Below, in pieces: positions 8,282 through 18,525 of a stretch of 64,000 nucleotides of DNA (positions are counted from its first letter, which is position 1; every line of letters begins with the position of its first letter). Both the position numbers and the translations under genes were made by a program. The DNA comes from Haloarcula marismortui ATCC 43049 (GTDB lineage Archaea; Halobacteriota; Halobacteria; Halobacteriales; Haloarculaceae), in assembly GCF_000011085.1 (NCBI RefSeq), contig NC_006396.1, forward strand, positions 434,001-498,000, given 5' to 3'. Below the pieces are notes generated by a model. The model had not been told where the DNA came from. It did not search any database and saw only the letters and a list, made by a program, of their open reading frames with translations.

Positions 8282-10903
8282 ATGAGTAACCGGACCACTC
8301 GGCTCGAACTGACGGGGATGAGCTGTGCCAACTGCGCGGGCACTATCGAGGAGTCGGTGGGCGAGCTGGACGGGGTCTCGTCCGTCGGTGCGAACTATGC
8401 CACCGACGGGGGGAGCGTCGAGTACGACCCTGACGTGGTGTCACTGGCTGATATCGTCGCCGCCGTCGAAGACGCTGGCTACGGTGTGGCGACGGAGACG
8501 GTGACCGTCGGCATCACCGACATGTCGTGTGCGAACTGTGCAGACGCCAACGAGGAGGCGCTGGAAGGGACCGCGGGCGTCATCGACGCCAGCGTGAACT
8601 ACGCCACCGACGAGGCCCAGGTCACCTACAACCCGGCCGACGTGTCACGTGCGGACCTCTACAACGCTATCGAATCCGCCGGCTATACACCCGTAAGGGA
8701 GGACAGTGGGAGTGCAAACGGCGACGGCGACGATGGTGAGCAGTCCGGCGCTGACCGCCGTGCCGCCGCGCGCAACGAGGAGACGCGCAGACAGCTCCGG
8801 CTCACGCTGTTCGGAGCGGTGCTGTCGGCCCCGCTCTTGCTGTTCATGGCGGACCACCTGTTCTCGCTCGGCCTCGTCGGCGAGACGGTGCTGGGAGTGC
8901 CACAGGGCTGGGTTGCCTTCGCGCTGGCAACGCCGGTCCAGATACTGCTGGGCAAGCCGTTCTACGAGAATTCCTACAAGGCGCTGGTCAACAACGGGCG
9001 GGCGAACATGGACGTGCTCATCGCCCTGGGTTCCTCGACGGCGTACGTCTACTCAGTTGCCGCGCTGGCGGGTCTCATCGCGAGCACGGGGCTGTACTTC
9101 GACACGGCCGCGCTGATTCTCGTGTTTATCACGCTCGGGAACTACCTCGAAGCCCGCTCGAAGAGTCAGGCCGGGGCCGCCATCCAGCAACTCCTCGAGA
9201 TGGAAGCCGACACGGCAACGGTCGTCCGCGAGGACGGCAGCGAGGAAGAGATTCCTATCGACGAGGTCGGGGTCGGCGACCGGCTGAAAGTCCGGCCCGG
9301 GGAGAAGATTCCGACGGACGGCGTCGTCGTTGACGGCGATTCGGCGGTCGACGAGTCGATGGTGACCGGCGAGTCGGTCCCGGTCGAGAAAGGCGAGGGC
9401 GACGAGGTCATCGGCTCGACGGTGAACCAGAATGGCGTCCTCAAAGTCGAGGCGACGAAAATCGGCTCGGAGACGGCTATCCAGCAGATAGCAGAGCGGG
9501 TCCGGCAGGCCCAGTCGCGCCAGCCGGACATCCAGAACGTCGCCGACCGTATCTCGGCGTACTTCGTCCCGGCGGTCATCGGCAACGCCGTCCTCTGGGC
9601 GGTGCTGTGGGCGGTCGCGCCGGAGACGCTGGCTGCAGTCGTCGACGCGCTCCCGCTGTGGGGGCTGGCTGCGGGCGGCCCGCCCGGCGTCGGCGTGAGC
9701 GAGTTCGCTATCGTCGTGTTCGCGTCTGCCGTCCTGATTGCCTGTCCCTGCGCGCTGGGGCTGGCGACACCCGCGGCGACGATGGTCGGGACGGCAATCG
9801 GCGCACGCAACGGCGTCCTGTTCAAGGGCGGGGACGTGCTCGAACGCGTCCACGAGGTCGACACCGTCGTCTTCGACAAGACAGGGACGCTGACGAAAGG
9901 CGAGATGGAACTCACGGATGTGGAGGTTGTCGGTCCTGCGACGGACGGCGGGGCGCTCAAGCCCGAGCGCGAACGGACCGAGGCGTTCGTCCTCGAAGTC
10001 GCCGCCAGCGCCGAACACGCCAGCGAACACCCGCTGGCTGAGGCCATTGTCGACGGCGCACGCGAGCGCGGTATCGAAGTCGATGATCCCGACGAATTCG
10101 AGAACGTTCCCGGACAGGGCGTGAAGGCGACGACGCGCCACGGTCGCGTCCTCGTCGGCAACCGGAAACTGCTGTCCGAGGCCGGCGTCGACACCGCGCC
10201 GGCGGAGGAGCGGATGGACGCGCTCGAACGCGAGGGCAAGACGGCGATGCTGGTCGCGCTGGCCGAAGATGCAGACGATGACGACAGCGACCCGGACTAT
10301 CGGCTCATTGGCATCGTCGCCGACGCGGACACGGTCAAAGAATCGGCGAAGGCCGCCGTCAGTGGGCTGCGAGAGCGCGGGCTTGGCGTCTGGCTCATTA
10401 CCGGCGACAACGGGCGGACTGCCCGCGCCGTCGCCGAGGAGGTCGGAATCGACCCCGACAACGTGATGGCCGACGTGCTGCCGGAGGACAAGGCCGACGC
10501 CGTCGACGACCTCCAGAGCGACGGCGGCCAGGCGATGATGGTCGGCGATGGCGTCAACGATGCGCCAGCGCTGGCGGCCGCGAGCGTCGGCTGTGCTATC
10601 GGTTCGGGGACCGACGTGGCAATCGAGGCCGGAGACGTGACACTGCTCCGGGACGACCCCGCCGACGTGATGAAGGCCATCCGGATCTCCGAGGCCACGC
10701 TCCAGAAGATCAAGCAGAACCTCTTCTGGGCACTCGGGTACAACACGGTGATGATTCCGCTGGCCTCGCTGGGACTCCTCCAGCCGGTGCTTGCCGCCGC
10801 GGCGATGGCCGCCTCGTCCGTGTCGGTGCTCGCAAACAGCCTCGCGTTCCGCCGGTACACACCTGATTCGGCGTACCGGCTGCTCGGGTCCCTCCGTCGC
10901 TGA
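8282..10903 (+). CDS. copA: Cu(I)-exporting P1B-type ATPase
   Basis: An 873-residue P1B-1 ATPase that pumps Cu(I) (or Ag(I)) out of the cell. Two N-terminal heavy-metal domains each carry a CANC pair (GMSCANCAG at about 13-21, DMSCANCAD at about 80). The transport motif is CPC ([10 protein letters not shown]). The phosphorylation site is DKTGT, the nucleotide-domain motif is SEHPLAEA and the hinge is [10 protein letters not shown]. Downstream YN in the penultimate helix (ALGYNTVM) and MxxSS in the last helix (MAASS) complete the P1B-1 Cu signature. An acidic, Asp-rich insertion (DDDDSDPD) sits in the N-domain, as is usual in halophiles. It is probably controlled by the AsnC-TRASH protein encoded upstream. 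Confidence 0.93.
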   Translation: MSNRTTRLELTGMSCANCAGTIEESVGELDGVSSVGANYATDGGSVEYDPDVVSLADIVAAVEDAGYGVATETVTVGITDMSCANCADANEEALEGTAGVIDASVNYATDEAQVTYNPADVSRADLYNAIESAGYTPVREDSGSANGDGDDGEQSGADRRAAARNEETRRQLRLTLFGAVLSAPLLLFMADHLFSLGLVGETVLGVPQGWVAFALATPVQILLGKPFYENSYKALVNNGRANMDVLIALGSSTAYVYSVAALAGLIASTGLYFDTAALILVFITLGNYLEARSKSQAGAAIQQLLEMEADTATVVREDGSEEEIPIDEVGVGDRLKVRPGEKIPTDGVVVDGDSAVDESMVTGESVPVEKGEGDEVIGSTVNQNGVLKVEATKIGSETAIQQIAERVRQAQSRQPDIQNVADRISAYFVPAVIGNAVLWAVLWAVAPETLAAVVDALPLWGLAAGGPPGVGVSEFAIVVFASAVLIACPCALGLATPAATMVGTAIGARNGVLFKGGDVLERVHEVDTVVFDKTGTLTKGEMELTDVEVVGPATDGGALKPERERTEAFVLEVAASAEHASEHPLAEAIVDGARERGIEVDDPDEFENVPGQGVKATTRHGRVLVGNRKLLSEAGVDTAPAEERMDALEREGKTAMLVALAEDADDDDSDPDYRLIGIVADADTVKESAKAAVSGLRERGLGVWLITGDNGRTARAVAEEVGIDPDNVMADVLPEDKADAVDDLQSDGGQAMMVGDGVNDAPALAAASVGCAIGSGTDVAIEAGDVTLLRDDPADVMKAIRISEATLQKIKQNLFWALGYNTVMIPLASLGLLQPVLAAAAMAASSVSVLANSLAFRRYTPDSAYRLLGSLRR

Positions 10904-10949
10904 GCCGTCTCCAGCAGACTCATTTGTCGCCGGGCCTCACTTGCAAACA

Positions 10950-12704
10950 GTGACTGCTGAGGAGCGTGTCGCCGACGAGCCGACAGGAGAGACAGTGTCA
11001 CAGCCGGGCGGCCTCGGCGTTCGGCTCCGTGCGCTCTGGCGGGCGCTCGTCATCGTCTGGCAGTTCGTCCCGCTGCTCTGGCAGTGGGGCCGGGACCGGA
11101 AGCGGTTCCTCCTGTTCGGCCGGTCCCGGTCAGTGGCCCCCGAGACGCGGACGCGGCGCGCCCGCTACCTGAAGGATACGTTCGTCGACCTCGGCCCGGC
11201 GTTCATTAAACTCGGACAGATGCTCTCGACTCGGCCTGACGCCCTGCCACGGGCGTACGTCGACGTACTCTCAGAGCTACAGGACAACGTCCCACCTGAC
11301 GCGTGGGCGACCATCGAGCCAGTTATCGAACGCGAACTGGGCGACGATATCGATACGCTGTTCGAGGCATTCGACACGACAGCCATTTCGGGAGCCTCGC
11401 TGGGCCAGGTGTACGAGGCACAGATCGACGGCCAGCGGGTCGCCGTGAAAGTGCTTCGACCCAACATCAGAACGCGCGTCGAATCCGACCTGCGCGTGCT
11501 GTCGACGCTGCTGCCCGTGCTCACCTACGGCGCGGACCCGGGCCAGGCATTTACGCTGGAAAATCTCACCGAAGAGTTCGCAACGACGGTCCGCCGGGAG
11601 ATGGACTACGGCCACGAGGCGCGAATGCTCCGTGAAATCGGCGACAACTTCGCAAACGACGACGACATCGCCATCCCGGACGTCGTTGGGAGCCACTCGA
11701 CGGACCGCGTGCTGACGATGACGTACCTCGACGGCGTGAAAATCGACGACGTAGAGCGGCTGGACGAACTCGGCATCGACAGGCCGGCACTCGTCCGGCG
11801 GCTCGAAGAGGTGTACATCCAGATGATCGTCGAGGACGGCCTCTTCCACGCTGACCCCCATCCCGGCAATCTGGCGGTCCAGCCCGACGGGACGCTCGTC
11901 TTCTACGATTTCGGGATGACCGGCTACCTCGGTCCCCGAACACAGGACCAGCTGCTTGAGTTCTACGTCGGACTGGCGACTGATGATGTAGACCGCGTGA
12001 TGGACGCCTTCGTCGAAATGGGCGCGCTTGACCCGATGGCAGACCGTAACGTGATGCGGGAAGCGTTCGACATCGTTATCGAGCAGTTCCGCGGCGAGGA
12101 CATCAGTGAGTACCGCATCGAACAGCTCGTCGGCCAGTTCGAGACGCAACTGTACGAGTTCCCGATGCGGCTGCCACAGGATCTGGCGCTGGTGGTCCGG
12201 GTAACGACGGTCCTTGAAGGCGTCTGTCGCACGCTCGACCCCGAGTTCGACTTCATCGAGATCATCTCCGAGTACGTCATGGAGCAGGGCGCTGGGGACG
12301 ACGTTCGAGAGCAGATCAAGACGGAAATCCAAGAGGCAGTGACTGGCTCGACCCGGTCAGCAGTGCGGGCAGCCCCGAAGGTGGAGGACGCACTCGACAG
12401 AGTCGAGCGCGAAGAACTGCTCGTCAAGACCGTGCTCGAAGACTCTGATGGGCTAAGCCGGGTGCTCGCCAAGCGACTCCTGCTCGGTATCGTCGCCAGT
12501 GCCGGCGTGCCGGTGAGTGCCTACCTCTACACCGTGAGCGGGCTTCAGCCAGCAGGCCTCGCACTGGGCGGGAGCGCGGCGGTGCTCGGAATTCTCGCGT
12601 GGTCGTTCCGCCGACGGCGCGGACCAGCGCTGTCGACGCCACAGTTCACCCGCCACGAGATGCAACAGCGGCAGGCGACCGACGCTGCGGACGGAGACGA
12701 GTAG
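10950..12704 (+). CDS. ABC1/UbiB-family atypical kinase, membrane anchored
   Basis: A 584-residue ABC1/AarF/UbiB protein. It has the family KxGQ motif in the N-terminal extension (FIKLGQMLSTRPD), an ATP-binding lysine in VAVKVL, a catalytic-loop-like HADPHPGN and the metal motif FYDFGM. Two C-terminal hydrophobic helices (about residues 505-565) are followed by a basic tail, as in UbiB. Relatives act in quinone biosynthesis or lipid handling through ATP binding; in haloarchaea menaquinone is the candidate pathway. GTG 10950 is chosen because the upstream extension of the frame runs inside copA. The gene follows copA by 46 bases. Confidence 0.82.
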   Translation: MTAEERVADEPTGETVSQPGGLGVRLRALWRALVIVWQFVPLLWQWGRDRKRFLLFGRSRSVAPETRTRRARYLKDTFVDLGPAFIKLGQMLSTRPDALPRAYVDVLSELQDNVPPDAWATIEPVIERELGDDIDTLFEAFDTTAISGASLGQVYEAQIDGQRVAVKVLRPNIRTRVESDLRVLSTLLPVLTYGADPGQAFTLENLTEEFATTVRREMDYGHEARMLREIGDNFANDDDIAIPDVVGSHSTDRVLTMTYLDGVKIDDVERLDELGIDRPALVRRLEEVYIQMIVEDGLFHADPHPGNLAVQPDGTLVFYDFGMTGYLGPRTQDQLLEFYVGLATDDVDRVMDAFVEMGALDPMADRNVMREAFDIVIEQFRGEDISEYRIEQLVGQFETQLYEFPMRLPQDLALVVRVTTVLEGVCRTLDPEFDFIEIISEYVMEQGAGDDVREQIKTEIQEAVTGSTRSAVRAAPKVEDALDRVEREELLVKTVLEDSDGLSRVLAKRLLLGIVASAGVPVSAYLYTVSGLQPAGLALGGSAAVLGILAWSFRRRRGPALSTPQFTRHEMQQRQATDAADGDE

Positions 12705-12739
12705 GCAAGCGCCGACGGTTTCCCACAAGACAGCGGCGC

Positions 12740-14266
12740 TCAGAGTTCGCCTTTGGTCGCCATTTCACGGATTTCTGCGGCCCGTTCGCGTATCTCCCCG
12801 AGTTCCTCGTCGCTTTTGTTGTCGACGTGGCTGTACATCAGTCCCATCCGGTGGTTCGACCGGAGCGTCTCCTCGTTGCGGTCGAGGAAGTCCCAGTACA
12901 GCGCGTTGAACGGGCAGGCTCCGTCACCAGTAGTCTTCGTTTTGTAGTACGGACAGCCCGAGCAGTAGTCGCTCATCTTGTCCACGTAGTTCGCCGAGGA
13001 GGCGTAGGGTTTGGTGGCGAACACGCCCGCGCCGTACAGCCCCATCTCGACGACGTTCGGCGTGGTCACCCAGTGGAAGGCGTCGACGTAGCCGGCGTGG
13101 AACCAGCGGTTCAGTTGCGCTGGCTCGACGCCATAGATGAGGCCGAAGTTCGCGAGAATCATCAGCCGCTCGATGTGGTGTGAATACCCGCGCTCCCGGA
13201 CCCCGTCGACCACGTCGGAGAGACACGCCATGTCGGTGTCGCCGTTCCAGTAGAAGTCGGGCAAGGCCTCGTTCGCGCCAAGCTGGTTCGCTTCGGCCAG
13301 ACTGGGCATCTCCCGGCGGTACACGTGCCGAAGAAACTCCCGCCAGCCGAGCACCTGTCGGATGAACCCTTCAACGCTGTTCAGTGGCGCATCGCCGTCC
13401 TCGTAGGCGGTGATAGCGCGCTCGATGACCTCCGCAGGGCCGAGGAGTCCCAGATTGAGCGACGTGGAAAGCAGGCTGTGGCTCATCGCCCACTCATCTT
13501 CCAGCATCGCGTCCTGGTACGAGCCAAACTCCGTGAGTCGATTCGTGACGAAATGGTCCAGTGCTTGGACGGCCTGGCGGCGAGTGACGGGCCAGCGGAA
13601 CGGCTCCGGGTCGGTCCAATCACCGCCGAATGGCTGCTCGTCGTAGCTTCCATCGAACGTCGAATAGACCCACTCGATAACGTCTTCGGTCACGTCGTCC
13701 GGCTCAAACTGCGGTGGCTCCGGTGGCGTCCACCCGTCGGGTGGCGTCTCACGGTTCTGGTCGTCGTAGTTCCACTCGCCGCCAACTGGGTCGCCATCCG
13801 CCATCAGGTAGCCCGTCTCCCGGCGCATGAACCGGTAGAAGTCCTCGTGGCGGTAGCGGCCGTCGCCGCGCCACTCGTCGAACTGGGACGGTGCGCAGAG
13901 GAAGCGGTCGTCGGCGACAAACTCGACGGCTCCGCCTGCCTCGGCGACCAGCGATTCGAGGCGCGCCTGTGCGGACTCAGTCTGCGGTCGGTGAGTCACG
14001 AGTGTGTCGTCAGGGTTGGCCTCAAAGTGTGCCGCCAGTCCGTCCTCAAAGGTCTCTGTCTGCTGGTATCGGACCGTTCGGCCGTCGTCCCGGAGATTGT
14101 CGCGGAAATGTCGCATCGCGCTGAACAGCAGAATCAGCTTGTGTGGGTGGTACGGCAGCTTGCGGGCGAAAGACTCCGATTCTATCAGAAGCACCGGTTC
14201 GTCAGGTCGTCGAGCGACGGGTCCGGACCGCCGGATGAGGTGGTCACCGCGAAGCCAGACAGTCAT
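12740..14266 (-). CDS. FeS bacterial-type cryptochrome/(6-4) photolyase
   Basis: A 508-residue protein of the photolyase-related FeS-BCP/PhrB group (PF04244). Cysteines expected to bind a [4Fe-4S] cluster are visible in MACLSDV, DYCSGCPYY and ACPFNALYW, matching the four Cys of Agrobacterium PhrB in order and spacing. The family length (about 507) supports ATG 14266 (MTVWLRGDHL) rather than the longer frame to 14317. PhrB-type enzymes repair UV (6-4) photoproducts using FAD and a lumazine antenna. This fits a sunlight-exposed halophile. It is convergent with the ABC1 kinase gene. Confidence 0.85.
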   Translation of the reverse strand: MTVWLRGDHLIRRSGPVARRPDEPVLLIESESFARKLPYHPHKLILLFSAMRHFRDNLRDDGRTVRYQQTETFEDGLAAHFEANPDDTLVTHRPQTESAQARLESLVAEAGGAVEFVADDRFLCAPSQFDEWRGDGRYRHEDFYRFMRRETGYLMADGDPVGGEWNYDDQNRETPPDGWTPPEPPQFEPDDVTEDVIEWVYSTFDGSYDEQPFGGDWTDPEPFRWPVTRRQAVQALDHFVTNRLTEFGSYQDAMLEDEWAMSHSLLSTSLNLGLLGPAEVIERAITAYEDGDAPLNSVEGFIRQVLGWREFLRHVYRREMPSLAEANQLGANEALPDFYWNGDTDMACLSDVVDGVRERGYSHHIERLMILANFGLIYGVEPAQLNRWFHAGYVDAFHWVTTPNVVEMGLYGAGVFATKPYASSANYVDKMSDYCSGCPYYKTKTTGDGACPFNALYWDFLDRNEETLRSNHRMGLMYSHVDNKSDEELGEIRERAAEIREMATKGEL

Positions 14267-14436
14267 CGGCAAACGGACACTCCCATTAGTTACAGTATAT
14301 GCCTGTATCCGCATCAATCCCCGTCCGAACTGTGTTGGTATCCCGGGACAGCGGGGTGGTCAAAACCTCAATTATTGTTTCTTTACAAACGACAGAAGCG
14401 ACTTCCTTATAAGTACACAGTCATAACTTTAAATGC

Positions 14437-15009
14437 ATGACAAACGACCTCGACAGACGGACGTTCATTCGCACGACGGCGGCCGTATCAGGCGCTGGAC
14501 TCCTCGCTGGCTGTGGCGGGTCCGGCGGCGACGGTGGCAGCGACGAGACGGAAGCCGAAGAAATGGAGACCACCGAAGCCGAGGAGATGGAATCCACTGA
14601 AACTGAGGAAATGGACACCGAAAGCAGCGGTGGGATGGAAACCGCCGAAGCGCCGAGCGAGGTCGCAGACTACGTTGGCGAGTCGTCGAATTTCGATGGC
14701 TCCATGGTCGTGATGACGGACCAAGACGAGGTTTCCGTCTCCGTCGGGGCCGAAGGCAACGGCGGCGCGTTCGCCTTCGACCCGCCGGCGATAAACGTCT
14801 CGACCGGAACGACGGTCGTCTGGGAGTGGACCGGCCAGGGGGCCGGCCACAACGTCAAGTCCGAAGGCGACGGGCCGCTTGACTCGGGTTCGGCTGTCGC
14901 AGAGGAAGGAACCACCTACGAGTACACGTTTGAGGAAACCGGCACCTACCTCTACAACTGTGTCCCGCACAAGGCGCTCGGGATGGTCGGCGCAGTCGTC
15001 GTCGAATAA
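14437..15009 (+). CDS. halocyanin-type blue copper lipoprotein
   Basis: A 190-residue protein. It has a Tat signal (DRRTFIRTTAAVSGAGLLAG) with lipobox Cys near residue 26, then a Glu/Thr-rich linker (about 35-70) and one plastocyanin-like domain. All four type-1 copper ligands are present: His in GHNVKS and Cys, His and Met in YNCVPHKALGM. It is predicted to be a membrane-anchored external electron carrier. The TATA element TTATAAG at 14405-14411 is about 27 bases from the ATG, predicting a leaderless message. A second, two-domain halocyanin gene lies 0.9 kb downstream. Confidence 0.9.
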   Translation: MTNDLDRRTFIRTTAAVSGAGLLAGCGGSGGDGGSDETEAEEMETTEAEEMESTETEEMDTESSGGMETAEAPSEVADYVGESSNFDGSMVVMTDQDEVSVSVGAEGNGGAFAFDPPAINVSTGTTVVWEWTGQGAGHNVKSEGDGPLDSGSAVAEEGTTYEYTFEETGTYLYNCVPHKALGMVGAVVVE

Positions 15010-15030
15010 CGGATAGCTGTCTGGCAGATT

Positions 15031-15333
15031 TTATCGTGTTACCAGCGTGGAGCGACTGGTGACGTACAGCGAATACGCGATGACGGCGAAGCCGACCGCG
15101 GTGAGCGCGTTCTCGAAAATCAGTGCGGCATCGGTGGGTAAACCGAACAGCTGGTCCGCGACGCCAGCGATGAGCGACCCGACAGTAATGGTCGCGAATC
15201 CGACGGCGAGATACGTGAGCCCGGTCGCCCTCGTTGTCAACGCTGCGCGAGCAGCGAAGTAGGTGATGAGCCCGCCAAGTAACACTGTTACCGTCTTGAA
15301 TCCGATGACGATGAGTGGGATATCTCCGTTCAT
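15031..15333 (-). CDS. small four-helix membrane protein paired with an HTH gene
   Basis: A 100-residue hydrophobic protein with four predicted membrane helices (IPLIVIGFKTVTVLLGGLI, LTYLAVGFATITVGSLIAG and two more). ATG 15333 overlaps the stop of the upstream winged-helix gene (ATGA), so the two are translated together. Similar small membrane proteins are often paired with ArsR-like regulators in haloarchaea, but I know of no assigned function. A role in membrane sensing by the partner regulator is only inference. Confidence 0.65.
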   Translation of the reverse strand: MNGDIPLIVIGFKTVTVLLGGLITYFAARAALTTRATGLTYLAVGFATITVGSLIAGVADQLFGLPTDAALIFENALTAVGFAVIAYSLYVTSRSTLVTR

Positions 15334-15692
15334 AGTTCCTCGCTGACGCGCGACCACAGGAGTGCGAGCCGGTCGCTTGGCCGCTCCTCGGCAGGCAGCA
15401 CGTCGACCTCGAACGCGCCATCGGCGTCGATCCCGACGAACACCCCGTCACAGTCCCGAATGTACGCCGTCGCGTGATGACCGTCGGCACGCACCTCTGT
15501 TTCCTCAGCGACCAGCTCGGCCTCGCTCAACTGCTCGAGCTTCCGGTAGGTGCTTGTCTGGGGCAGGTCACAGACCGAGGCAACCTCTTTGGCTGGCAAC
15601 GGCTCGTCGAGCACCCTGAGGATGTCGCGACAGTCAGGGTCGGCGAGGGCGTCGAACAGCGCCTGTGTCTCGCTCGCGTCGTTGTATGCCAC
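15330..15692 (-). CDS. winged-helix (ArsR-like) transcription regulator
   Basis: A 120-residue protein with an N-terminal winged helix-turn-helix. ALFDALADPDCRDILRVLDE begins the domain and LPQTSTYRKLEQLSEAELV supplies the recognition region. A short C-terminal beta part follows (YIRDCDGVFVGI). It has no metal-binding cysteine pair, so it is not a classical ArsR sensor. It is cotranscribed with the small membrane protein whose start overlaps its stop codon, and it lies between two halocyanin genes. Control of the neighbouring halocyanins is possible but not shown. Confidence 0.75.
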   Translation of the reverse strand: MAYNDASETQALFDALADPDCRDILRVLDEPLPAKEVASVCDLPQTSTYRKLEQLSEAELVAEETEVRADGHHATAYIRDCDGVFVGIDADGAFEVDVLPAEERPSDRLALLWSRVSEEL

Positions 15693-15935
15693 GGAGGGGC
15701 CCTCTCAGGGGACGGGTGGAAGTGGTTCTGCGGACGGTTCGGTCTCGATATGACGGGGCATCGACGTGAAACCTGTGGGATATTGTTCCCACGGTGTCCT
15801 GCGGTACCCCGGCAGCCGCTCCCAGTCAGTGTCGGGAATATAAACCACCCTCAGATAAAGGGCGACTGTTTGTTTCCAGAATCTGGAAAGGGCACACCGA
15901 CTTTTCTATCATCGAAAAATAACGACTAGCTTGCT

Positions 15936-16829
15936 ATGCAACGGCCCTCCACTCGCAGACAGTTTCTTACAGGCACAGGGGTAGCAGCGCTTGCCATTAC
16001 CGCCGGGTGCGTGTCCTCGGGAAGTAGTTCAGAACCAGCGGCCGAAACCGGAACCGGAACTGAAACCGCGACGGAAACTGCGACCCCAACCGCGACGCCT
16101 GAATCGACGCCCGAGTCGCTTGACGACTGGCTTGATGATGCCAACGGCTACGACGGCGAGCCCCGCAGGTTCGGCCCCGAGTCTCGGCCAACGGTCTGGG
16201 TTGGGCAGGAGATGGACGGCGGACTGGCGTTCGACCCGCCTGTCATTGAAATCCCACCGATGACGACAGTTCGGTGGGACTGGACTGGGCACGGCGGCCA
16301 GCAGAACATCGTCGCGCTTGATGGCACCTTCGACAGCGGCCGGACAAACGCGCAGGCCGGAACAATGTATCACTACTTTTTCGAGGAGACCGGCGAGTAT
16401 CGCTACGTCTCCGAACCCAATCGTGACGGTGGCATGAAAGGTGCGATTATTGTGAAAGAGCCACCGTCTTCGGGTAACGACACTGTTGATGAATGGCTCG
16501 CAGCGGCGAGTAACTTCGACGGCACCATTGTCGACCGCACCGACACTGACACTGCAACTGTTACCGCCGGTGTGGAAGGGAATGGTGGGAAGTTCGCGTT
16601 CGGCCCCCCGGCGCTGAAGATCTCGACCGAGACGACCGTCCGCTGGGAGTGGACCGGCGAGGGAGGGCCACACAACATCGTCTCAAAAGGCGATGGCCCG
16701 CTCAACTCGGAACTCGTCGCCGAGGAAGGAAACACCTACGAGCACACCTTCGCGGAAACCGGGACCTACCTGTACTCCTGTAAACCGCATAAGGGCCTGG
16801 GGATGAGAGGCGCGGTCGTCGTGGAATAA
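15936..16829 (+). CDS. two-domain halocyanin; first domain lacks copper ligands
   Basis: A 297-residue Tat lipoprotein (STRRQFLTG signal; lipobox Cys at residue 25) with a Thr/Glu-rich linker and two plastocyanin-like domains (about 65-175 and 185-297). The second domain has the full type-1 site: His246, Cys282, His285 and Met290. Aligned positions in the first domain are Gln123, Ser159, Asn162 and Met167, so three of four ligands are replaced while the fold motifs (FDPP, TTVRWDWTG, EETGEYRY) are kept. The first domain probably cannot bind copper and may serve docking or structure. It could interact with the same redox partner as the upstream single-domain halocyanin. Confidence 0.88.
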   Translation: MQRPSTRRQFLTGTGVAALAITAGCVSSGSSSEPAAETGTGTETATETATPTATPESTPESLDDWLDDANGYDGEPRRFGPESRPTVWVGQEMDGGLAFDPPVIEIPPMTTVRWDWTGHGGQQNIVALDGTFDSGRTNAQAGTMYHYFFEETGEYRYVSEPNRDGGMKGAIIVKEPPSSGNDTVDEWLAAASNFDGTIVDRTDTDTATVTAGVEGNGGKFAFGPPALKISTETTVRWEWTGEGGPHNIVSKGDGPLNSELVAEEGNTYEHTFAETGTYLYSCKPHKGLGMRGAVVVE

Positions 16830-16853
16830 CTACCGAACTAGTGTGGCAGCCGC

Positions 16854-17627
16854 CTACGGAATCTTGACGCTGTGTTTGAGCGTGCCGATACCTTCGATTT
16901 CGACTTCGACTTCGTCGCCGTCTTCCATCGGTCCGACCCCTTCAGGGGTCCCCGTGGCGATGACATCGCCCGGTTCCAGCGTCATGTACGACGTTATTTC
17001 GGCGATTAGTTCGGGGACAGAGAAGATGAGGTGCTCGCGGGAGGAGGACTGCTTCGTCTCGCCGTTGAGACGGAGTTCGATACTGGCGTCTTCCGGAACG
17101 TGCTCTGGCGTGGCCACGAGCGGGCCGATTGGACACGCGTTGTCGAAGGCCTTCCCGCGGACCCAGTTCTGCTCCCGTCGCTGGTCGTCACGGTTGGAGA
17201 TGTCGTTGACGCAGGTGTAGCCCGCGACGACGTCCATCGCCCCCGATTCGCTGACGTTCCGACACTGCTCGCCGATGACGACGCCGAGTTCAGCCTCGTA
17301 GTCGATGCGTTCCTTCCCCGAGGGCATCGTGAGGTGCTTGCCGTGGGACGCGACGGCGTTCGGGGCTTTGAGAAACAGCATCGGCCGGTCCGGAAGCTCC
17401 GAGTCCATCTCCTCGGCGTGGTCGGCGTAGTTGCGCCCGATACAGACGACTTTCGTCGGCTCGCAAGGCGGGAGGATGTCCACCTCGTCGGGGTCGTAAG
17501 ACTCGTCGCCAAAGGCAATACGGCCGTACGGTCCGGCGGCGGCGGTGACGACGGGCTCGCCGTCCTCGACGGTCCAGCGACCGCCGCGAACGTTCCCCCC
17601 AGTATCACGGAATCGAACGCGCTTCAT
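16854..17627 (-). CDS. fumarylacetoacetate hydrolase family protein
   Basis: A 257-residue FAH-fold protein. The core contains VCIGRNYADHAEE, the metal-binding YEAELGVVIGE and the C-terminal GDVIATGTPEGVGP loop. Enzymes with this layout are Mg(II)-dependent acylpyruvate hydrolases, decarboxylases or isomerases of aromatic-acid breakdown, and the exact substrate is not set by motifs. The size is normal for the small cytoplasmic subgroup. ATG 17627 gives the usual N-terminal barrel (MKRVRFRDTGG). No neighbouring pathway genes are present. Confidence 0.85.
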   Translation of the reverse strand: MKRVRFRDTGGNVRGGRWTVEDGEPVVTAAAGPYGRIAFGDESYDPDEVDILPPCEPTKVVCIGRNYADHAEEMDSELPDRPMLFLKAPNAVASHGKHLTMPSGKERIDYEAELGVVIGEQCRNVSESGAMDVVAGYTCVNDISNRDDQRREQNWVRGKAFDNACPIGPLVATPEHVPEDASIELRLNGETKQSSSREHLIFSVPELIAEITSYMTLEPGDVIATGTPEGVGPMEDGDEVEVEIEGIGTLKHSVKIP

Positions 17628-17790
17628 GTCACCGTTCTCTCAGGGCCGACGGATAAGCGTTTAGGAGGGGGAAACCGGACTACAGCGGGCTATTCGACGG
17701 TTGTCTACCCGACCATCGTCACCTGCGGTGTCGCGGCGAGCAGGCGTGTGACCGAACGGCTTTTGAGACGGGACGGGCTACGCTGGGCCG

Positions 17791-18525
17791 ATGAACGTCC
17801 TCGTCGTTGGTGCCGGCGCGATGGGCCAGTGGTTCGCACGCACAGTCCGGACCCACGCCGACGCGGCCGTCGCCTTTACCGACGTCGACCAGTCGGCTGC
17901 TGAAGCTGCTGCAAACGCGGTCGGCGGGCGCGCTGTCGCCAGCGACGCGGCCGAGACTTTCGATGTTGTCTGTATCGCAGTGCCGATGCCTGTCGCCGAG
18001 ACGGCTATCGACGAGTTCGCGCCGTGTGCCACGGACGCAATCGTTGACGTAACGGGGAGCATGGCAGGCCCCATCGCAGCAATGCGGGACGCGATGCCCG
18101 ATGGCCAGCGACTCAGCCTGCACCCACTGTTTGCCCCCGAGAACGCGCCCGGCAACGTCGCTGTCGTCGCTGACGCGTTGGGACCCGATGCTACTGCCGT
18201 CGTCGACGCAATCGCTGCAGCCGGAAACAACTGCTTCGAGACGACGGTGTCGGAACACGACGAAGCCATGGAAACGGTACAGGCCAGCGCTCACGCCGCC
18301 GTACTCGCGTTCGCGATGGCCGCCGCGGACGTGCCCGACCAGTTTCAGACGCCGATTTCGGCCGGCCTGTTCGACCTTGTCGAGCAGGTGACCGGCGGCG
18401 ACTCGCGGGTGTACGCCGATATCCAGCGGACATTCGACGGCGCGGACGCGGTCGCCGACGCCGCTAGCGAACTCGCCGACGCCGACGCAGATACTTTTGA
18501 GCGGCTCTACGAGCAACTCTCATGA
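17791..18525 (+). CDS. tyrA: prephenate dehydrogenase
   Basis: A 244-residue protein with an N-terminal Rossmann fold (VLVVGAGAMGQWFA) and the prephenate-dehydrogenase C-terminal helical part. The sequence LHPLFAPENAPGN contains the His expected near the substrate. The enzyme turns prephenate plus NAD(P)+ into 4-hydroxyphenylpyruvate on the tyrosine branch. It is shorter than bacterial TyrA, as is usual for archaea without fused mutase or ACT domains. Its stop overlaps the start of the Rsm22-like gene by four bases, so the two are cotranscribed. Confidence 0.83.
   Translation: MNVLVVGAGAMGQWFARTVRTHADAAVAFTDVDQSAAEAAANAVGGRAVASDAAETFDVVCIAVPMPVAETAIDEFAPCATDAIVDVTGSMAGPIAAMRDAMPDGQRLSLHPLFAPENAPGNVAVVADALGPDATAVVDAIAAAGNNCFETTVSEHDEAMETVQASAHAAVLAFAMAAADVPDQFQTPISAGLFDLVEQVTGGDSRVYADIQRTFDGADAVADAASELADADADTFERLYEQLS

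Noticed and set aside
9053-10141. Long minus-strand frame opposite copA (362 codons)
   Set aside because: It is a GC-driven shadow of the strongly supported copA gene, with Arg/Asp-rich content and no domain.
13325-14440. Long plus-strand frame opposite the photolyase
   Set aside because: The minus-strand gene has clear family motifs and Fe-S ligands. The plus-strand product has none.
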